Shown: in pieces, positions 18,621-26,876 of the stretch | Position numbering within the stretch: position 1 is the first letter of the stretch | How the letters are laid out: each line of letters begins with the position of its first letter | DNA from: Pelomonas sp. Root1444 | GTDB lineage: Bacteria; Pseudomonadota; Gammaproteobacteria; Burkholderiales; Burkholderiaceae_C | Assembly: GCF_001426885.1 (NCBI RefSeq) | Contig: NZ_LMFP01000026.1 | Location: 1 to 64,000, forward strand | Direction of reading: 5' to 3' | DNA length: 64,000 nt | Notes under the pieces: generated by a model | The model's database searches: none | Told to the model about the DNA's origin: nothing | The model's input: the letters and a program-made list of their open reading frames with translations, nothing else | Program-made: the position numbers and the translations under genes

Positions 18621-19603
18621 TCGGTGGGTTGGTAGAACACGATCTGGGCGCCGGTACGGTCGAAACGGAACTTGACCGGCTGCAAATCGGCGAGCGCCGC
18701 GGTGATTGTCACGTGACGCTCGGGAGGGGCATAGAACATGATGAAACCGCCATTGCCCGCGCCGAGTAACTTGCCACCCAGGGCGCCACTGGCCATGCCT
18801 GCGGCATACCAAGCATCAATCTGCGGATCGGAGATGCCGGCTGTCAATTGGGCCTTGAGGCGCCAATTCTCGTCCAGCAGATCACCAAGGTGCTCAAGTG
18901 TGCCGGACTCCAACTGCTCCTTCATCTCGAAGGCCAACTTGACCATCCGGCGCATGAGTGCGCGACGATCGGTTGCTTTCATGGCTTCCGATTGGTTGGC
19001 CAGCACGGCAGATGCACTGCGCGTGCGCCCAGTGAAGAACACCAGGGTCGCATCTTCCATCTCCTGCAACAGCGCTGGCTTGCACATGACAGGGTCGACG
19101 GACACTGAATCGTCCGGATGGAAGCGGATCAGATTGAGGCCACCGTAGGCCGCCGCGTACTGGTCCTGTTTGCCTATCGGCTCTCCGCAGCGATGAATCT
19201 CGATCTCGCAGGCCTGACGAGCGAGTTTCTCCTTGGGCGCGAACTGGTTGCGATAGGCGTAGAGGGCGTTGAGCAGGCCGACGGTGTATGTGCTGGACGA
19301 GCCCAGACCGGAGCCCTTCGACGGAATGTCAGCCATCGACGCGATTTCGATGCCACCGTCAATGCCTACCAGATCCAGCGCCTCGCGCACGAGCGGATGC
19401 TCGACCTGTTGACGTCGCTCGACATCTTCGGTGCGCGTGTAGCTGACACGGATGCGACCGTCGAACTTCTTGTTGACGCAGATGTACATGTACTTGTCGA
19501 TCGACGTCGACAGTACGGCGCCCACCTCTTCGCGATAGAACGCGGGCAGGTCGCTTCCTCCGCCCACGAAGCTCATTCGCAACGGGGTCTTGCTGACGAT
19601 CAT
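18617..19603 (-). CDS. hddA: D-glycero-alpha-D-manno-heptose-7-phosphate kinase (GHMP)
   Basis: A 328-residue GHMP-superfamily kinase. The N-terminal motif PLRMSFVGGGSDLP (residues 7-20) is typical of HddA-like sugar kinases, and the ATP loop KGSGLGSSST is at 96-105. The C-terminal motif KLLGAGNGGFIMFY is about 274-287. It phosphorylates heptose-7-phosphate at C1, giving the 1,7-bisphosphate for the HAD domain encoded next door. Both ends overlap neighbours by four bases (ATGA), so translation is coupled with the fusion gene and gmhA. Confidence 0.9.
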   Translation of the reverse strand: MIVSKTPLRMSFVGGGSDLPAFYREEVGAVLSTSIDKYMYICVNKKFDGRIRVSYTRTEDVERRQQVEHPLVREALDLVGIDGGIEIASMADIPSKGSGLGSSSTYTVGLLNALYAYRNQFAPKEKLARQACEIEIHRCGEPIGKQDQYAAAYGGLNLIRFHPDDSVSVDPVMCKPALLQEMEDATLVFFTGRTRSASAVLANQSEAMKATDRRALMRRMVKLAFEMKEQLESGTLEHLGDLLDENWRLKAQLTAGISDPQIDAWYAAGMASGALGGKLLGAGNGGFIMFYAPPERHVTITAALADLQPVKFRFDRTGAQIVFYQPTE

Positions 19604-21543
19604 TCTTCTCCCTCGGGCTTTGGCGCTAGCTCAACAACAAAACTTGCAATTATCTGCGATCGCTCAACAGTCGGGGTTTCATCGAGTTCCCGTGCAGCCA
19701 GGGTCGTTAACTGTTCCTCGTCCGGCGTGCCTCGCCAAGCGTAGTCCTGCTTCAGCCGCGCCTCGCGGGTGGCGGGTGCCACATCCACGTACATCTTCAT
19801 CGTGTCGGGCCGTCCAAGCAGGTCGTCCATCAGCAGGGCGGGTACCCCCTCGACGATGAGAACGTCCTCGGGGCCGACGGAATGCTCGATGTGCTGGGCG
19901 CCGGCGTTGCGGGCGATGCGGTCGTACACAGGTTCCGACAGCACGACGCGCGAGCTCGAGTCCGCTGCGGCCGCTATGGCGGCCGATGCGGTGACCAGGT
20001 CGAAGCGCTCGCGCACGCCGGAGCCTTCGACGCGGTCGGACTTGGGCTTGAGCCAGCCATCCAGCGAGATCGCATGGGCCTGGCGCCCCAGCGCATGCAG
20101 CAGCTCCTTGAGCACCTGCGCGGCATAGCTCTTGCCTGCGCGGGCCAGGCCGCCGATGAGCACGAGACGCCGTCCCTGGCTGGCCTCGATGGCGATCGGC
20201 GCCAGGCGTCGCGTCAGTGCAGCGTGACCATCCAAGATCCATTCCACCGCGTCCGCGAGGTCGGGCGCAATGTAGTCAGGGCGGACTGCATGCTTGGCGT
20301 CTGCCCCCGCGTGACCGGTGCGCAGCAAGACCGTGCGAACGCCGGCGCGGCGGCCGGCTTCGACGTCCGAGGTGGTGTCGCCGATCATCCAGGAGTCACG
20401 GCGGCCGATGCCCAGATCGCGGCAAGCCTGATCGATCAAGCCCGGCTCGGGCTTGCGGCAACTGCAGGGGCCCTTGAGCGCCGGGACCTCGCCGGGAAAG
20501 CCCTTGTCTGGGTGGTGCGGGCAGAGGTAGAGGCCATCGAGGAAGGCGCCGCCGGCACCAAGCTGGGACTCCAGGCGGGCGTGAATGCGGTCCAGTCCTT
20601 CGAAGCTCACGTCGCCACGCGCAACCACGGGCTGGTTGGTGATGACCACAGCCAGCGTGCCGCTGCGGTTGAGGCGGCGGATGGCGGTGGCGGCACCAGG
20701 CAGCAGCTCGAGCTGGTCGGGTGACTTGAGGTGGGTGACCTCGCGGTTGATGGTGCCGTCACGGTCCAGAAAGACCGCGCTGCGCAACTGGCGACCGGAG
20801 AGCCGCTCGGGAAGGCCGGCGACGAAGTCGCGCTCGACCTTGTCCAGGCGTTCCGGCGTGCCCATGTCCTTGATGTACTCGGGCGTGACGTAGCCGTGCA
20901 GGCGGCGGCCAAGCTCGAGCATGCGGGGGAACATGTGCTTGGCGATGTCGGCCTTGCCTTCGGCGGGTGTGACGTCCTCCAGCCCGGCGCGATCCAGCAC
21001 GTACAGCGCCGCGTTGACGAGGTTGCGGACCTCGCGGCCTTCGGGATGTGGGTACGGCAGGATGGCGCGGACAGCCCCGTGCGAGTCGATGTCGACCAGG
21101 TCGGAGTCCTGTGGATGGTCATTAGGATGAAGGAACAGCGTGCCGACGGCGCCGGAGGCCTCGTGGGCGTTCCAGAGCTTGCGCAGATCAACGTCCATGA
21201 ACGTATCGCCGTAGAGCAGCAGGAAGCGGTCGGCGAGCAGGGGTAGCGCGTCGCGCAGGGCGCCGGAGGTGCCGCGCGGCTCGTCTTCGATGGCGTAGAT
21301 CAGCTTGACGCCAAAGGCCGAGCCGTCACCGAAGTACTCGGAGATCTTCTCGTGCCGGTGCTGGACCAGCAGCGCGATGTCGGTGAAGCCGTGCTTGCGG
21401 CAGAGGTCGATCTGATGATGCAGGACAGGTTTGCCGAGCACCGGCACCATCGGCTTGGGCAGGTCGCCGCTGCGCTCTCGCAGGCGGGTGCCCATGCCGC
21501 CGGCGAGGATGGCGACCTGACTTCTCGTGAGGGATGCGTTCAT
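19600..21543 (-). CDS. Three-domain heptose protein: nucleotidyltransferase + HAD phosphatase + P-loop kinase
   Basis: A 647-residue fusion. Domain 1 (about 8-240) is a sugar nucleotidyltransferase of the HddC/RmlA type, with LAGGMGTRLRE at 13-23, PKPMVPV at 29-35 and YGDT at 111-114. Domain 2 (about 254-440) is a HAD-IIIA phosphatase like GmhB, with FLDRDGTINRE (nucleophile D260, acid D262), a zinc-loop cysteine/histidine set between C341 and C362, and GDTTSDV at 388-394. Domain 3 (about 457-647) is a P-loop kinase-like domain with Walker A GLARAGKS ending at K471-S472 and a uridine-kinase flavour (SLDGWLKPKSDR, VEGVPAL). Domains 1 and 2 would make heptose-1-phosphate and then GDP-heptose. 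The role of domain 3 is unknown. Confidence 0.9.
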   Translation of the reverse strand: MNASLTRSQVAILAGGMGTRLRERSGDLPKPMVPVLGKPVLHHQIDLCRKHGFTDIALLVQHRHEKISEYFGDGSAFGVKLIYAIEDEPRGTSGALRDALPLLADRFLLLYGDTFMDVDLRKLWNAHEASGAVGTLFLHPNDHPQDSDLVDIDSHGAVRAILPYPHPEGREVRNLVNAALYVLDRAGLEDVTPAEGKADIAKHMFPRMLELGRRLHGYVTPEYIKDMGTPERLDKVERDFVAGLPERLSGRQLRSAVFLDRDGTINREVTHLKSPDQLELLPGAATAIRRLNRSGTLAVVITNQPVVARGDVSFEGLDRIHARLESQLGAGGAFLDGLYLCPHHPDKGFPGEVPALKGPCSCRKPEPGLIDQACRDLGIGRRDSWMIGDTTSDVEAGRRAGVRTVLLRTGHAGADAKHAVRPDYIAPDLADAVEWILDGHAALTRRLAPIAIEASQGRRLVLIGGLARAGKSYAAQVLKELLHALGRQAHAISLDGWLKPKSDRVEGSGVRERFDLVTASAAIAAAADSSSRVVLSEPVYDRIARNAGAQHIEHSVGPEDVLIVEGVPALLMDDLLGRPDTMKMYVDVAPATREARLKQDYAWRGTPDEEQLTTLAARELDETPTVERSQIIASFVVELAPKPEGEE

Positions 21544-22367
21544 TGGGAGGCCTCCTTGCGACCGCGTCGCAGGATCAGCGCCTTGAAAATCTGTTCCTGG
21601 GCCTGCTGCGGTATGGCGACCCAGGTTGCGATGCAGGCGATGCCGATCACGCGTCGAATCGAGTGCTGGCTACTGAAGTTGGAGGTACGAGCGCGGAGGT
21701 TGAAACGCCAGTGACGTGGGTCGCGACGCGTGTTGTCCTGCCGGTACTGGACCAGCACCTCAGGCAGGTTGGCGAAGCGAAGTCCGGCGTTCATCCAGCG
21801 CAGCCACAGGTCCAGGTCCTCCGCGAAGCGAAAATCGGGGTTGTAGCCGCCATGCCGCTCGATCGCCTCCTTGCGGTACATGACAGTCGGGTGCGCGATA
21901 GTGGTGGTCAGCTGCATGCCCTTGGCAATGGCTGTCGAGGTCTGGGGGTAGCTGCGATGGGCGAGGAACTGCCCATCGTTGCTGATGATATCGAGCGCGC
22001 CGCCGACGACCGAGATCTCCGGATGTGCCTGCAGGTACGCCACTTGTAGCGCCAGCCGCTCGGGCATGCAGACGTCGTCCGAGTCGAAGCGGGCGATGAA
22101 TTTGCCGCGAGCCTTGCTGATGGCCAGGTTCAGGCTTCCGGGCAGGCCCAGGCGTGCGGTCGGATGGACGTAGATGAAGCGCGGATCTTCGGCGCAGACG
22201 GCGCGGCAGGCCTCGGCCAGTTCTGGGCGGTTGCTCTCGTCGACGACGATGCACTCGAAGTCGGTGAAGGTCTGGGCGCGGATGCTTTCAAGGCTGGTAC
22301 GGACGATGTGAGGTTCCTCGTTGAACGAGGGCATCACCACCGTGACGAGGGGAGTTGAAGCGGTCAT
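21540..22367 (-). CDS. Glycosyltransferase family 2
   Basis: A 275-residue GT-A glycosyltransferase. The N-terminus is VTVVMPSFNEEPHIVRTSLE (about residues 8-27), the metal-binding DSDD is within ARFDSDDVCMPERL (about 95-108), and the downstream catalytic region FRFAEDLDLWLRW is about 182-194. It is cytosolic or membrane-associated. The ATG follows TTGAAGCGGTC with no strong ribosome binding site. It overlaps the fusion gene by four bases and starts 8 bases after the epimerase gene. Donor unknown. Confidence 0.9.
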   Translation of the reverse strand: MTASTPLVTVVMPSFNEEPHIVRTSLESIRAQTFTDFECIVVDESNRPELAEACRAVCAEDPRFIYVHPTARLGLPGSLNLAISKARGKFIARFDSDDVCMPERLALQVAYLQAHPEISVVGGALDIISNDGQFLAHRSYPQTSTAIAKGMQLTTTIAHPTVMYRKEAIERHGGYNPDFRFAEDLDLWLRWMNAGLRFANLPEVLVQYRQDNTRRDPRHWRFNLRARTSNFSSQHSIRRVIGIACIATWVAIPQQAQEQIFKALILRRGRKEASQ

Positions 22368-22375
22368 GCCGGACC

Positions 22376-23368
22376 TCAGAAGCCTTCTTGGCGGGCGATC
22401 TCGTCGATGGCGCGCAGGACGGCGGCCTCGGAGCCGAGCGCCGGCTTCCATCCCAGAGCCTGAATCTTGGCGGTCGAGTAATGGAACTTGGGCACGTCGC
22501 CGACCCAGCCACGATTTCCCGTGCCGAACTGGATGTGGGCGGAGGGTGCCACGCGCTTGACGACCTGCTCGGCGATCCAACGCACGAAGACGCCCTCGTC
22601 GACCGGGCCGACGTTGATCGGTAGTGTCTTGGGGATGTCGGCGCGCGAGCGGACGAGCAGCATGGCTGCGACCAGATCGCTGACATGCAGATACGCCTTG
22701 CGCTGGGTGCCGTTGCCCAGGACTTCGAGGCTGTTGCCGGTGGTCTTGAGCTTGCGGACGAAGTCGAGGATGACGCCGTGGGTCGCGGGCACGCCGACGA
22801 CGTTAGGGAAGCGGAAGAGGCAGGCGCACTCGAGGTGGCTCTCGGCGGCGGCGCTGATTAAGGCCTCGGAAGCGAGCTTCATGGCGCCGTAGTTGGAAAT
22901 CGGCAGCAGGGGGCCGATGTCCTCGTGCAGAGGTTGATCGCCGAGGTCGCCGTAGATCGCGGAGCTGGAGGCGAAGTAGAGTTTGGCGATCTTGTTGGCC
23001 TTCATGCAGCGAAGGATCTCGGCGGTGGTGAGGAAGGTGTCCTTCAGGTCGACGTCGGCATCGGCGACGCCGGCCGGGATGTCGGAGTTGGCGGCCAAAT
23101 GCCAGACTTCGTCGATGGCACCGAAGGTGGCGGCCTGGGCGAAAGCGGCTTGTGCTGGAGCGCGCTGCGCCAGGTCGGCTTCGATGAAATGCAGGCGCGA
23201 GGTGGCGCTGCCGACGCTCAGATAGTCGCGGCTGCCACGCAGCAGGTTATCGATCACCACGACGGTGCGGCCTTCCTCAAGGAGGCGTTCGCAAAGATTG
23301 GCGCCGATGAAGCCGGCGCCGCCGGCGACGATGGACGCACGGTTGCCTTGAATCGAATGATTTTCCAT
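22376..23368 (-). CDS. NAD-dependent sugar epimerase/dehydratase
   Basis: A 330-residue extended short-chain dehydrogenase acting on a nucleotide sugar. The NAD motif is VAGGAGFIGANL (about residues 14-25), the Ser region is YFASSSAIYGD, and Tyr-x3-Lys is in SNYGAMKLASE. The C-terminal VPKFHYSTAKIQALGWKP is typical of GalE/WbpP/HldD relatives. The start was set at the ATG at 23368; an upstream TTG at 23383 overlaps the preceding stop (TTGA) and could add five residues. It may act on the GDP-heptose or a 6-deoxy derivative, but this is inference. Confidence 0.87.
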   Translation of the reverse strand: MENHSIQGNRASIVAGGAGFIGANLCERLLEEGRTVVVIDNLLRGSRDYLSVGSATSRLHFIEADLAQRAPAQAAFAQAATFGAIDEVWHLAANSDIPAGVADADVDLKDTFLTTAEILRCMKANKIAKLYFASSSAIYGDLGDQPLHEDIGPLLPISNYGAMKLASEALISAAAESHLECACLFRFPNVVGVPATHGVILDFVRKLKTTGNSLEVLGNGTQRKAYLHVSDLVAAMLLVRSRADIPKTLPINVGPVDEGVFVRWIAEQVVKRVAPSAHIQFGTGNRGWVGDVPKFHYSTAKIQALGWKPALGSEAAVLRAIDEIARQEGF

Positions 23369-23379
23369 GATTTCTATTC

Positions 23380-24441
23380 TCAATATTCATGCCCCTGCAA
23401 TCGCAGGTGCGCCGTTGGATTCGCTTGATGGGCTCGCTTCAGATTGCGATATTCGCTTAGTTGGGAAGTTCTCTGTCTTGAGAGGATGGAAATCGAGAAA
23501 ATCACCGGATACAAGATGGCCATGTACCTAAAGTGGTAGAACGGCGATGCCGCGGCTACAACGACGATGAAAGGAATCGAATTAACGATAAACGTCGTAA
23601 GGATTCGATGACGTATCAGGGCGAAAAGGAATAATAACTGGCACGCGCCCTCAAAAATAACAAATGGATCCGCGCCGCTGAGAAATTTAACGACGGAGCC
23701 CAGCGGCTGAATGAAGGGAGAAACGAGAAGGAGGATCGAACGGCCAGCGACGGGAATCGGAGAATAGCCAAGCGTGAGTTCACGCCCCAACTGCGCCAAC
23801 GCGCCCGAACCCTCGTCCGAGACGATTCCTTCCAGCATGGACAACGACTCTTCGCCAGTTCCGGTTGCAAGGAAAACAGCGGACACAACGACTGCAAACG
23901 CAGTTGCCTTCCTAAGCCCGTAGCGGATGGAAACAAAAGCCAGTGGTAAGAAAAGAACCAGTGCAGGACGCACAAGCACGGCAATCGAAATCACGATCGC
24001 CAGCGCGGCATGCCATACTGAAATTCGTTTGGTCGCGATGATGGCTATGCTTGCCAGCGCCAAGATTGCAAGCCCATCCTTCCCCGTTTGAGCAACGTAG
24101 AAAAATGCGAGCGGGGAAAGTGTTGCGTAGCGAAGCTCTTTTCGGTCATCGCCGTTCAGCACCGCGAATACGCAAAGGCCAATAAATGCAACAAAGCCAA
24201 TGTAAAAAGGGAGATGCTGATAGATGAACTTAAGCAGCAAAACGATGGTATAGGAGGAGGAGTCTGCCAAATATTCAGGCAGGTCGGAGCGAGCAAAGTA
24301 CTCGTATCGGAGGGGGTCAAATCCTTCCTCGCGGGCGACTTCGAAACCGTTTACGAGAAACCAGATGGTCGCGGAAAGACCCACGAACAACACCGCAGCA
24401 ATCAGATTGCCGAGAGCGGAGGGACGGACCGATCTGCGCAT
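23380..24441 (-). CDS. Polytopic membrane protein, probable O-antigen/capsule polymerase (Wzy-like)
   Basis: A 353-residue integral membrane protein with about nine or ten hydrophobic segments and a longer loop near residues 205-235. It contains FYVAQTGKDGLAILALAS, a pattern seen in Wzy/EpsG-like polymerases, and no glycosyltransferase motif. It sits where a polymerase would be expected and no other candidate is present. GC content is close to one half by eye, far below its neighbours, so it was probably acquired separately. The assignment rests on topology and context only. Confidence 0.6.
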   Translation of the reverse strand: MRRSVRPSALGNLIAAVLFVGLSATIWFLVNGFEVAREEGFDPLRYEYFARSDLPEYLADSSSYTIVLLLKFIYQHLPFYIGFVAFIGLCVFAVLNGDDRKELRYATLSPLAFFYVAQTGKDGLAILALASIAIIATKRISVWHAALAIVISIAVLVRPALVLFLPLAFVSIRYGLRKATAFAVVVSAVFLATGTGEESLSMLEGIVSDEGSGALAQLGRELTLGYSPIPVAGRSILLLVSPFIQPLGSVVKFLSGADPFVIFEGACQLLFLFALIRHRILTTFIVNSIPFIVVVAAASPFYHFRYMAILYPVIFSISILSRQRTSQLSEYRNLKRAHQANPTAHLRLQGHEY

Positions 24442-24450
24442 TTGGATGGA

Positions 24451-25293
24451 CTATTCGGACGCGCAAGCGATTTGCCGCTCATTCGGAAGGAAGAAGTCGC
24501 GGGGGGCGTCTGTCGTGAACATGGGAGGCGACCACGTCGGAGCGGCAGGGTCTCCGAAGGCCGCCGCCCACCACGCGAAGGTACTGTTGCCAATTATTCG
24601 TCCCGGCGCACTACGCAGCGTATCAAAGTCCTCCAGAGCATTCGCCCCGCGCTCAAGCATTCGGAAGGTAGCGCCAGGGCACTGGCCCTGGACGGCGTTG
24701 CATACCTTTGCCGCGTACGTCGCGTCATCGGTGATCACCGCGAAGCGTGTGAAGCCCCGTGCCATTGATTGCCTCACTGCGTCAACGTAGAAGGGCGCAT
24801 TGACCACCTGGAAACGAGGGAGCTCCAGGAAGTCGCCTCCTCGAATGTGAACGGCGATCTCACCCACCAATAGGCGCTCGGCGGCTCGGGCGGCGATCGG
24901 CCGAACTTGCATCGCGCTTATTGCCCTTGCAAACGTCTCCTGCGTCCAGCCGTGTTGAAAGTAGCCGTCGGCGAAGAAGGGCAACCGCGAACGGGTTGCT
25001 TTGTTGCTCTGCCAGAACGTCTTATCGTTGACTCCCAGACCCGGTAGCAACCGGCCCGCGCGCGCGGATACCGATAGCCAGCGACGGATGCGCAGTTCCG
25101 TAGTCGATGCTACGTGAAGCCATTGGTTGTCCATCAACAGCTTGATCGAGTCCGGGTCTCGTGGCGAGTCGTACCTCTGTAGAGCGTCGGTGAACACTGT
25201 GACGGGCGTCTGTCTGCATTGTGAGAGCAGAGCCACCGCAGCAAGTTGATACAGCTGATTTCCAAGGCCACCGGACAGGCGCAGATAGATCAT
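24451..25293 (-). CDS. Alpha-1,2-fucosyltransferase-like protein (GT11)
   Basis: A 280-residue protein of glycosyltransferase family 11. It begins with YLRLSGGLGNQLYQLA (residues 3-18), the family's N-terminal signature. HIRGGDF at 149-155 corresponds to the conserved HxRxGD donor-binding motif. Near the C-terminus, IIGNSTFAWWAAAFG matches the conserved NSTFSWW block. The family normally uses GDP-L-fucose. No GDP-fucose synthase gene is present in the window and the neighbouring gmd-like gene is broken, so the donor must come from elsewhere or be a different GDP-6-deoxysugar. The long upstream extension in the same frame is a shadow of the next gene. Confidence 0.88.
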   Translation of the reverse strand: MIYLRLSGGLGNQLYQLAAVALLSQCRQTPVTVFTDALQRYDSPRDPDSIKLLMDNQWLHVASTTELRIRRWLSVSARAGRLLPGLGVNDKTFWQSNKATRSRLPFFADGYFQHGWTQETFARAISAMQVRPIAARAAERLLVGEIAVHIRGGDFLELPRFQVVNAPFYVDAVRQSMARGFTRFAVITDDATYAAKVCNAVQGQCPGATFRMLERGANALEDFDTLRSAPGRIIGNSTFAWWAAAFGDPAAPTWSPPMFTTDAPRDFFLPNERQIACASE

Positions 25294-25316
25294 GGCAGGT
25301 AGAGGCGGTAGTGCCG

Positions 25317-26288
25317 TCAAGGACGAATGGCAAGCGAGACAGGCATGCGCCTGGCCGCTTCGATGACCCACGCGATCGCCAACTGCGTGGCGATCAGCGC
25401 GATCAGCGGCGTCGCCTGCCAACCGACCGTGGCTGCAGCTGCTCCGGTAATAGCTATCGCCATTGCCGCTATGCCCAATGCACGTTGCTGACCGCTTCCA
25501 GCGCGGCTGATGAAGGCCGCGCGCGTCGACGTGTTGATCAGGCTGAGCATCGAATTTAGTGCCACGAGCAACAGGGCGACATGGTTGGCGCTCAGGTGGG
25601 CCACCATCTCGCGCAGGCGCGTCGATGCCGCCGCCAGCGCCGCCAGCGCCATGACAGAGGCCAGTAGCCAGCCGGCGACCAGCCTTGGGCGCGAGCTCGT
25701 GGAAACCGACGTGGCTTGATCCGCCCCGTACGGGATTGTCTGCAGGTACCACCACTGGACCAGCGATGGCAGCACCGTGCTGGCCAAGATGAAACCAGCC
25801 GCCGTCTGCGGCACACGGGTCGCTGCGAGCGAGTAAGTCAGATACAAGAGCAGGCTGGTGACGCCGGGAATGATCCCGATCACGACAGCGGCACGCATCG
25901 ACACGACGGCTTGCGTCACCAGCCGGTAGTATCGTAGCGACACCCGATAGGACAGCCCGGTATTCATCGCAAGCAGCACGACCACGACTGAGATGAGGGG
26001 CACCGGAAAGCGTTGCACTGACAAGCCATAGATTGTCACGGCGCAGGCCATGGCCTGGACGGACAGTAGCAGTCCGATCTGCAATCGCCCTGCATGGGCT
26101 TGTCCTCGCGACTCGGTCGCCGCGATGCATTCGTTCATCAGCAACTGGAACGGGACGCATGCGCCCGTGGCGAGCAGCACGAGGATCACGACAGGCGAGT
26201 TCGCCACCCCGAATCCTTGTGCGACAAGGATGCCCAGCGGATTCACGATCCACGACGACAGCAGGGTGAGCAGGAAACGCCTGAGCAT
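25317..26288 (-). CDS. Polytopic membrane protein, possibly flippase-like
   Basis: A 323-residue protein with about ten membrane segments and no recognisable enzyme motif. It is Ala/Leu/Val-rich, with the last segments at about 240-310. It is shorter than normal Wzx proteins (400-480 residues). Position between an acetyltransferase and a fucosyltransferase gene suggests a role in transport of the glycan. It could be the flippase of the minus-strand operon, complementing the 408-residue one at 9540, but sequence alone does not prove it. Confidence 0.5.
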   Translation of the reverse strand: MLRRFLLTLLSSWIVNPLGILVAQGFGVANSPVVILVLLATGACVPFQLLMNECIAATESRGQAHAGRLQIGLLLSVQAMACAVTIYGLSVQRFPVPLISVVVVLLAMNTGLSYRVSLRYYRLVTQAVVSMRAAVVIGIIPGVTSLLLYLTYSLAATRVPQTAAGFILASTVLPSLVQWWYLQTIPYGADQATSVSTSSRPRLVAGWLLASVMALAALAAASTRLREMVAHLSANHVALLLVALNSMLSLINTSTRAAFISRAGSGQQRALGIAAMAIAITGAAAATVGWQATPLIALIATQLAIAWVIEAARRMPVSLAIRP

Positions 26289-26309
26289 GATCGAGCGTGC
26301 GTATACCGT

Positions 26310-26876
26310 TCAGCGCAGCGGTTCAAAGACCAGCGTTGACGCACCGCGTCGCACCAGGGTCTCAGGTGGCACGTCGCGATCTACGGTGACGCCGGCCGCT
26401 ATGACGGATCCGCGCCCAATCGTGACCTGACCGACCATGGTCACGCCAGCACCGATCCAGACGTCATCCTCAACGACGATGAGCTTCTCTCCGCCACCGC
26501 CGGAGAATCGCGGCTGCACGCCTTTGCCGAAGCGGTGACCACCTGCGACGATGGAGCAGCCAGGCGCGATCAGCACCCGATCGCCGATGCGCACATTGCC
26601 GACGACCGCGGTCAACGCGTTGACCTGCGAGTACGCGCCGATGTCCACGCCATCCTGGCCCGCGTTGATGTACACGTGCGCACCGATCTCCGCGAAGCGC
26701 CCGATGCGCGTTTCACCGGAAAGCGTCGCGAGCGGATGGCGGAAGTACAGCGCTCGTCGTCCCTTGCTCAGCGCCCGGAAAGGAATCAGCAGGGCCGCCG
26801 GCCACAGGCGGGCCAGCGTCTTGAGAGCGTTCGCGGGCCGCGGCTTTGCCGCTTCTGCTTCAGGGGCTGCGCTCAT
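26310..26876 (-). CDS. Hexapeptide-repeat acetyltransferase (WcaF/CysE-like)
   Basis: A 188-residue left-handed beta-helix acyltransferase. Repeats run from about residue 57 to 175, such as IGRFAEIGAHVYINAG, VRIGDRVLIAPGCSIVAGG and VWIGAGVTMVGQVTIGRGS. An insertion loop, HRFGKGVQPRFSGGG, lies at about 114-128. The end VRRGASTLVFEPLR is the cap. It probably O-acetylates a sugar. It overlaps the alkaline-phosphatase-like gene upstream by four bases and ends 21 bases before the next membrane protein gene. Confidence 0.87.
   Translation of the reverse strand: MSAAPEAEAAKPRPANALKTLARLWPAALLIPFRALSKGRRALYFRHPLATLSGETRIGRFAEIGAHVYINAGQDGVDIGAYSQVNALTAVVGNVRIGDRVLIAPGCSIVAGGHRFGKGVQPRFSGGGGEKLIVVEDDVWIGAGVTMVGQVTIGRGSVIAAGVTVDRDVPPETLVRRGASTLVFEPLR

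Noticed and set aside
24451-26253. Reading the fucosyltransferase as a 600-residue protein
   Set aside because: The extra N-terminus is the membrane protein gene 25317-26288 read in another frame; GT11 starts at YLRLSGGLGNQ.
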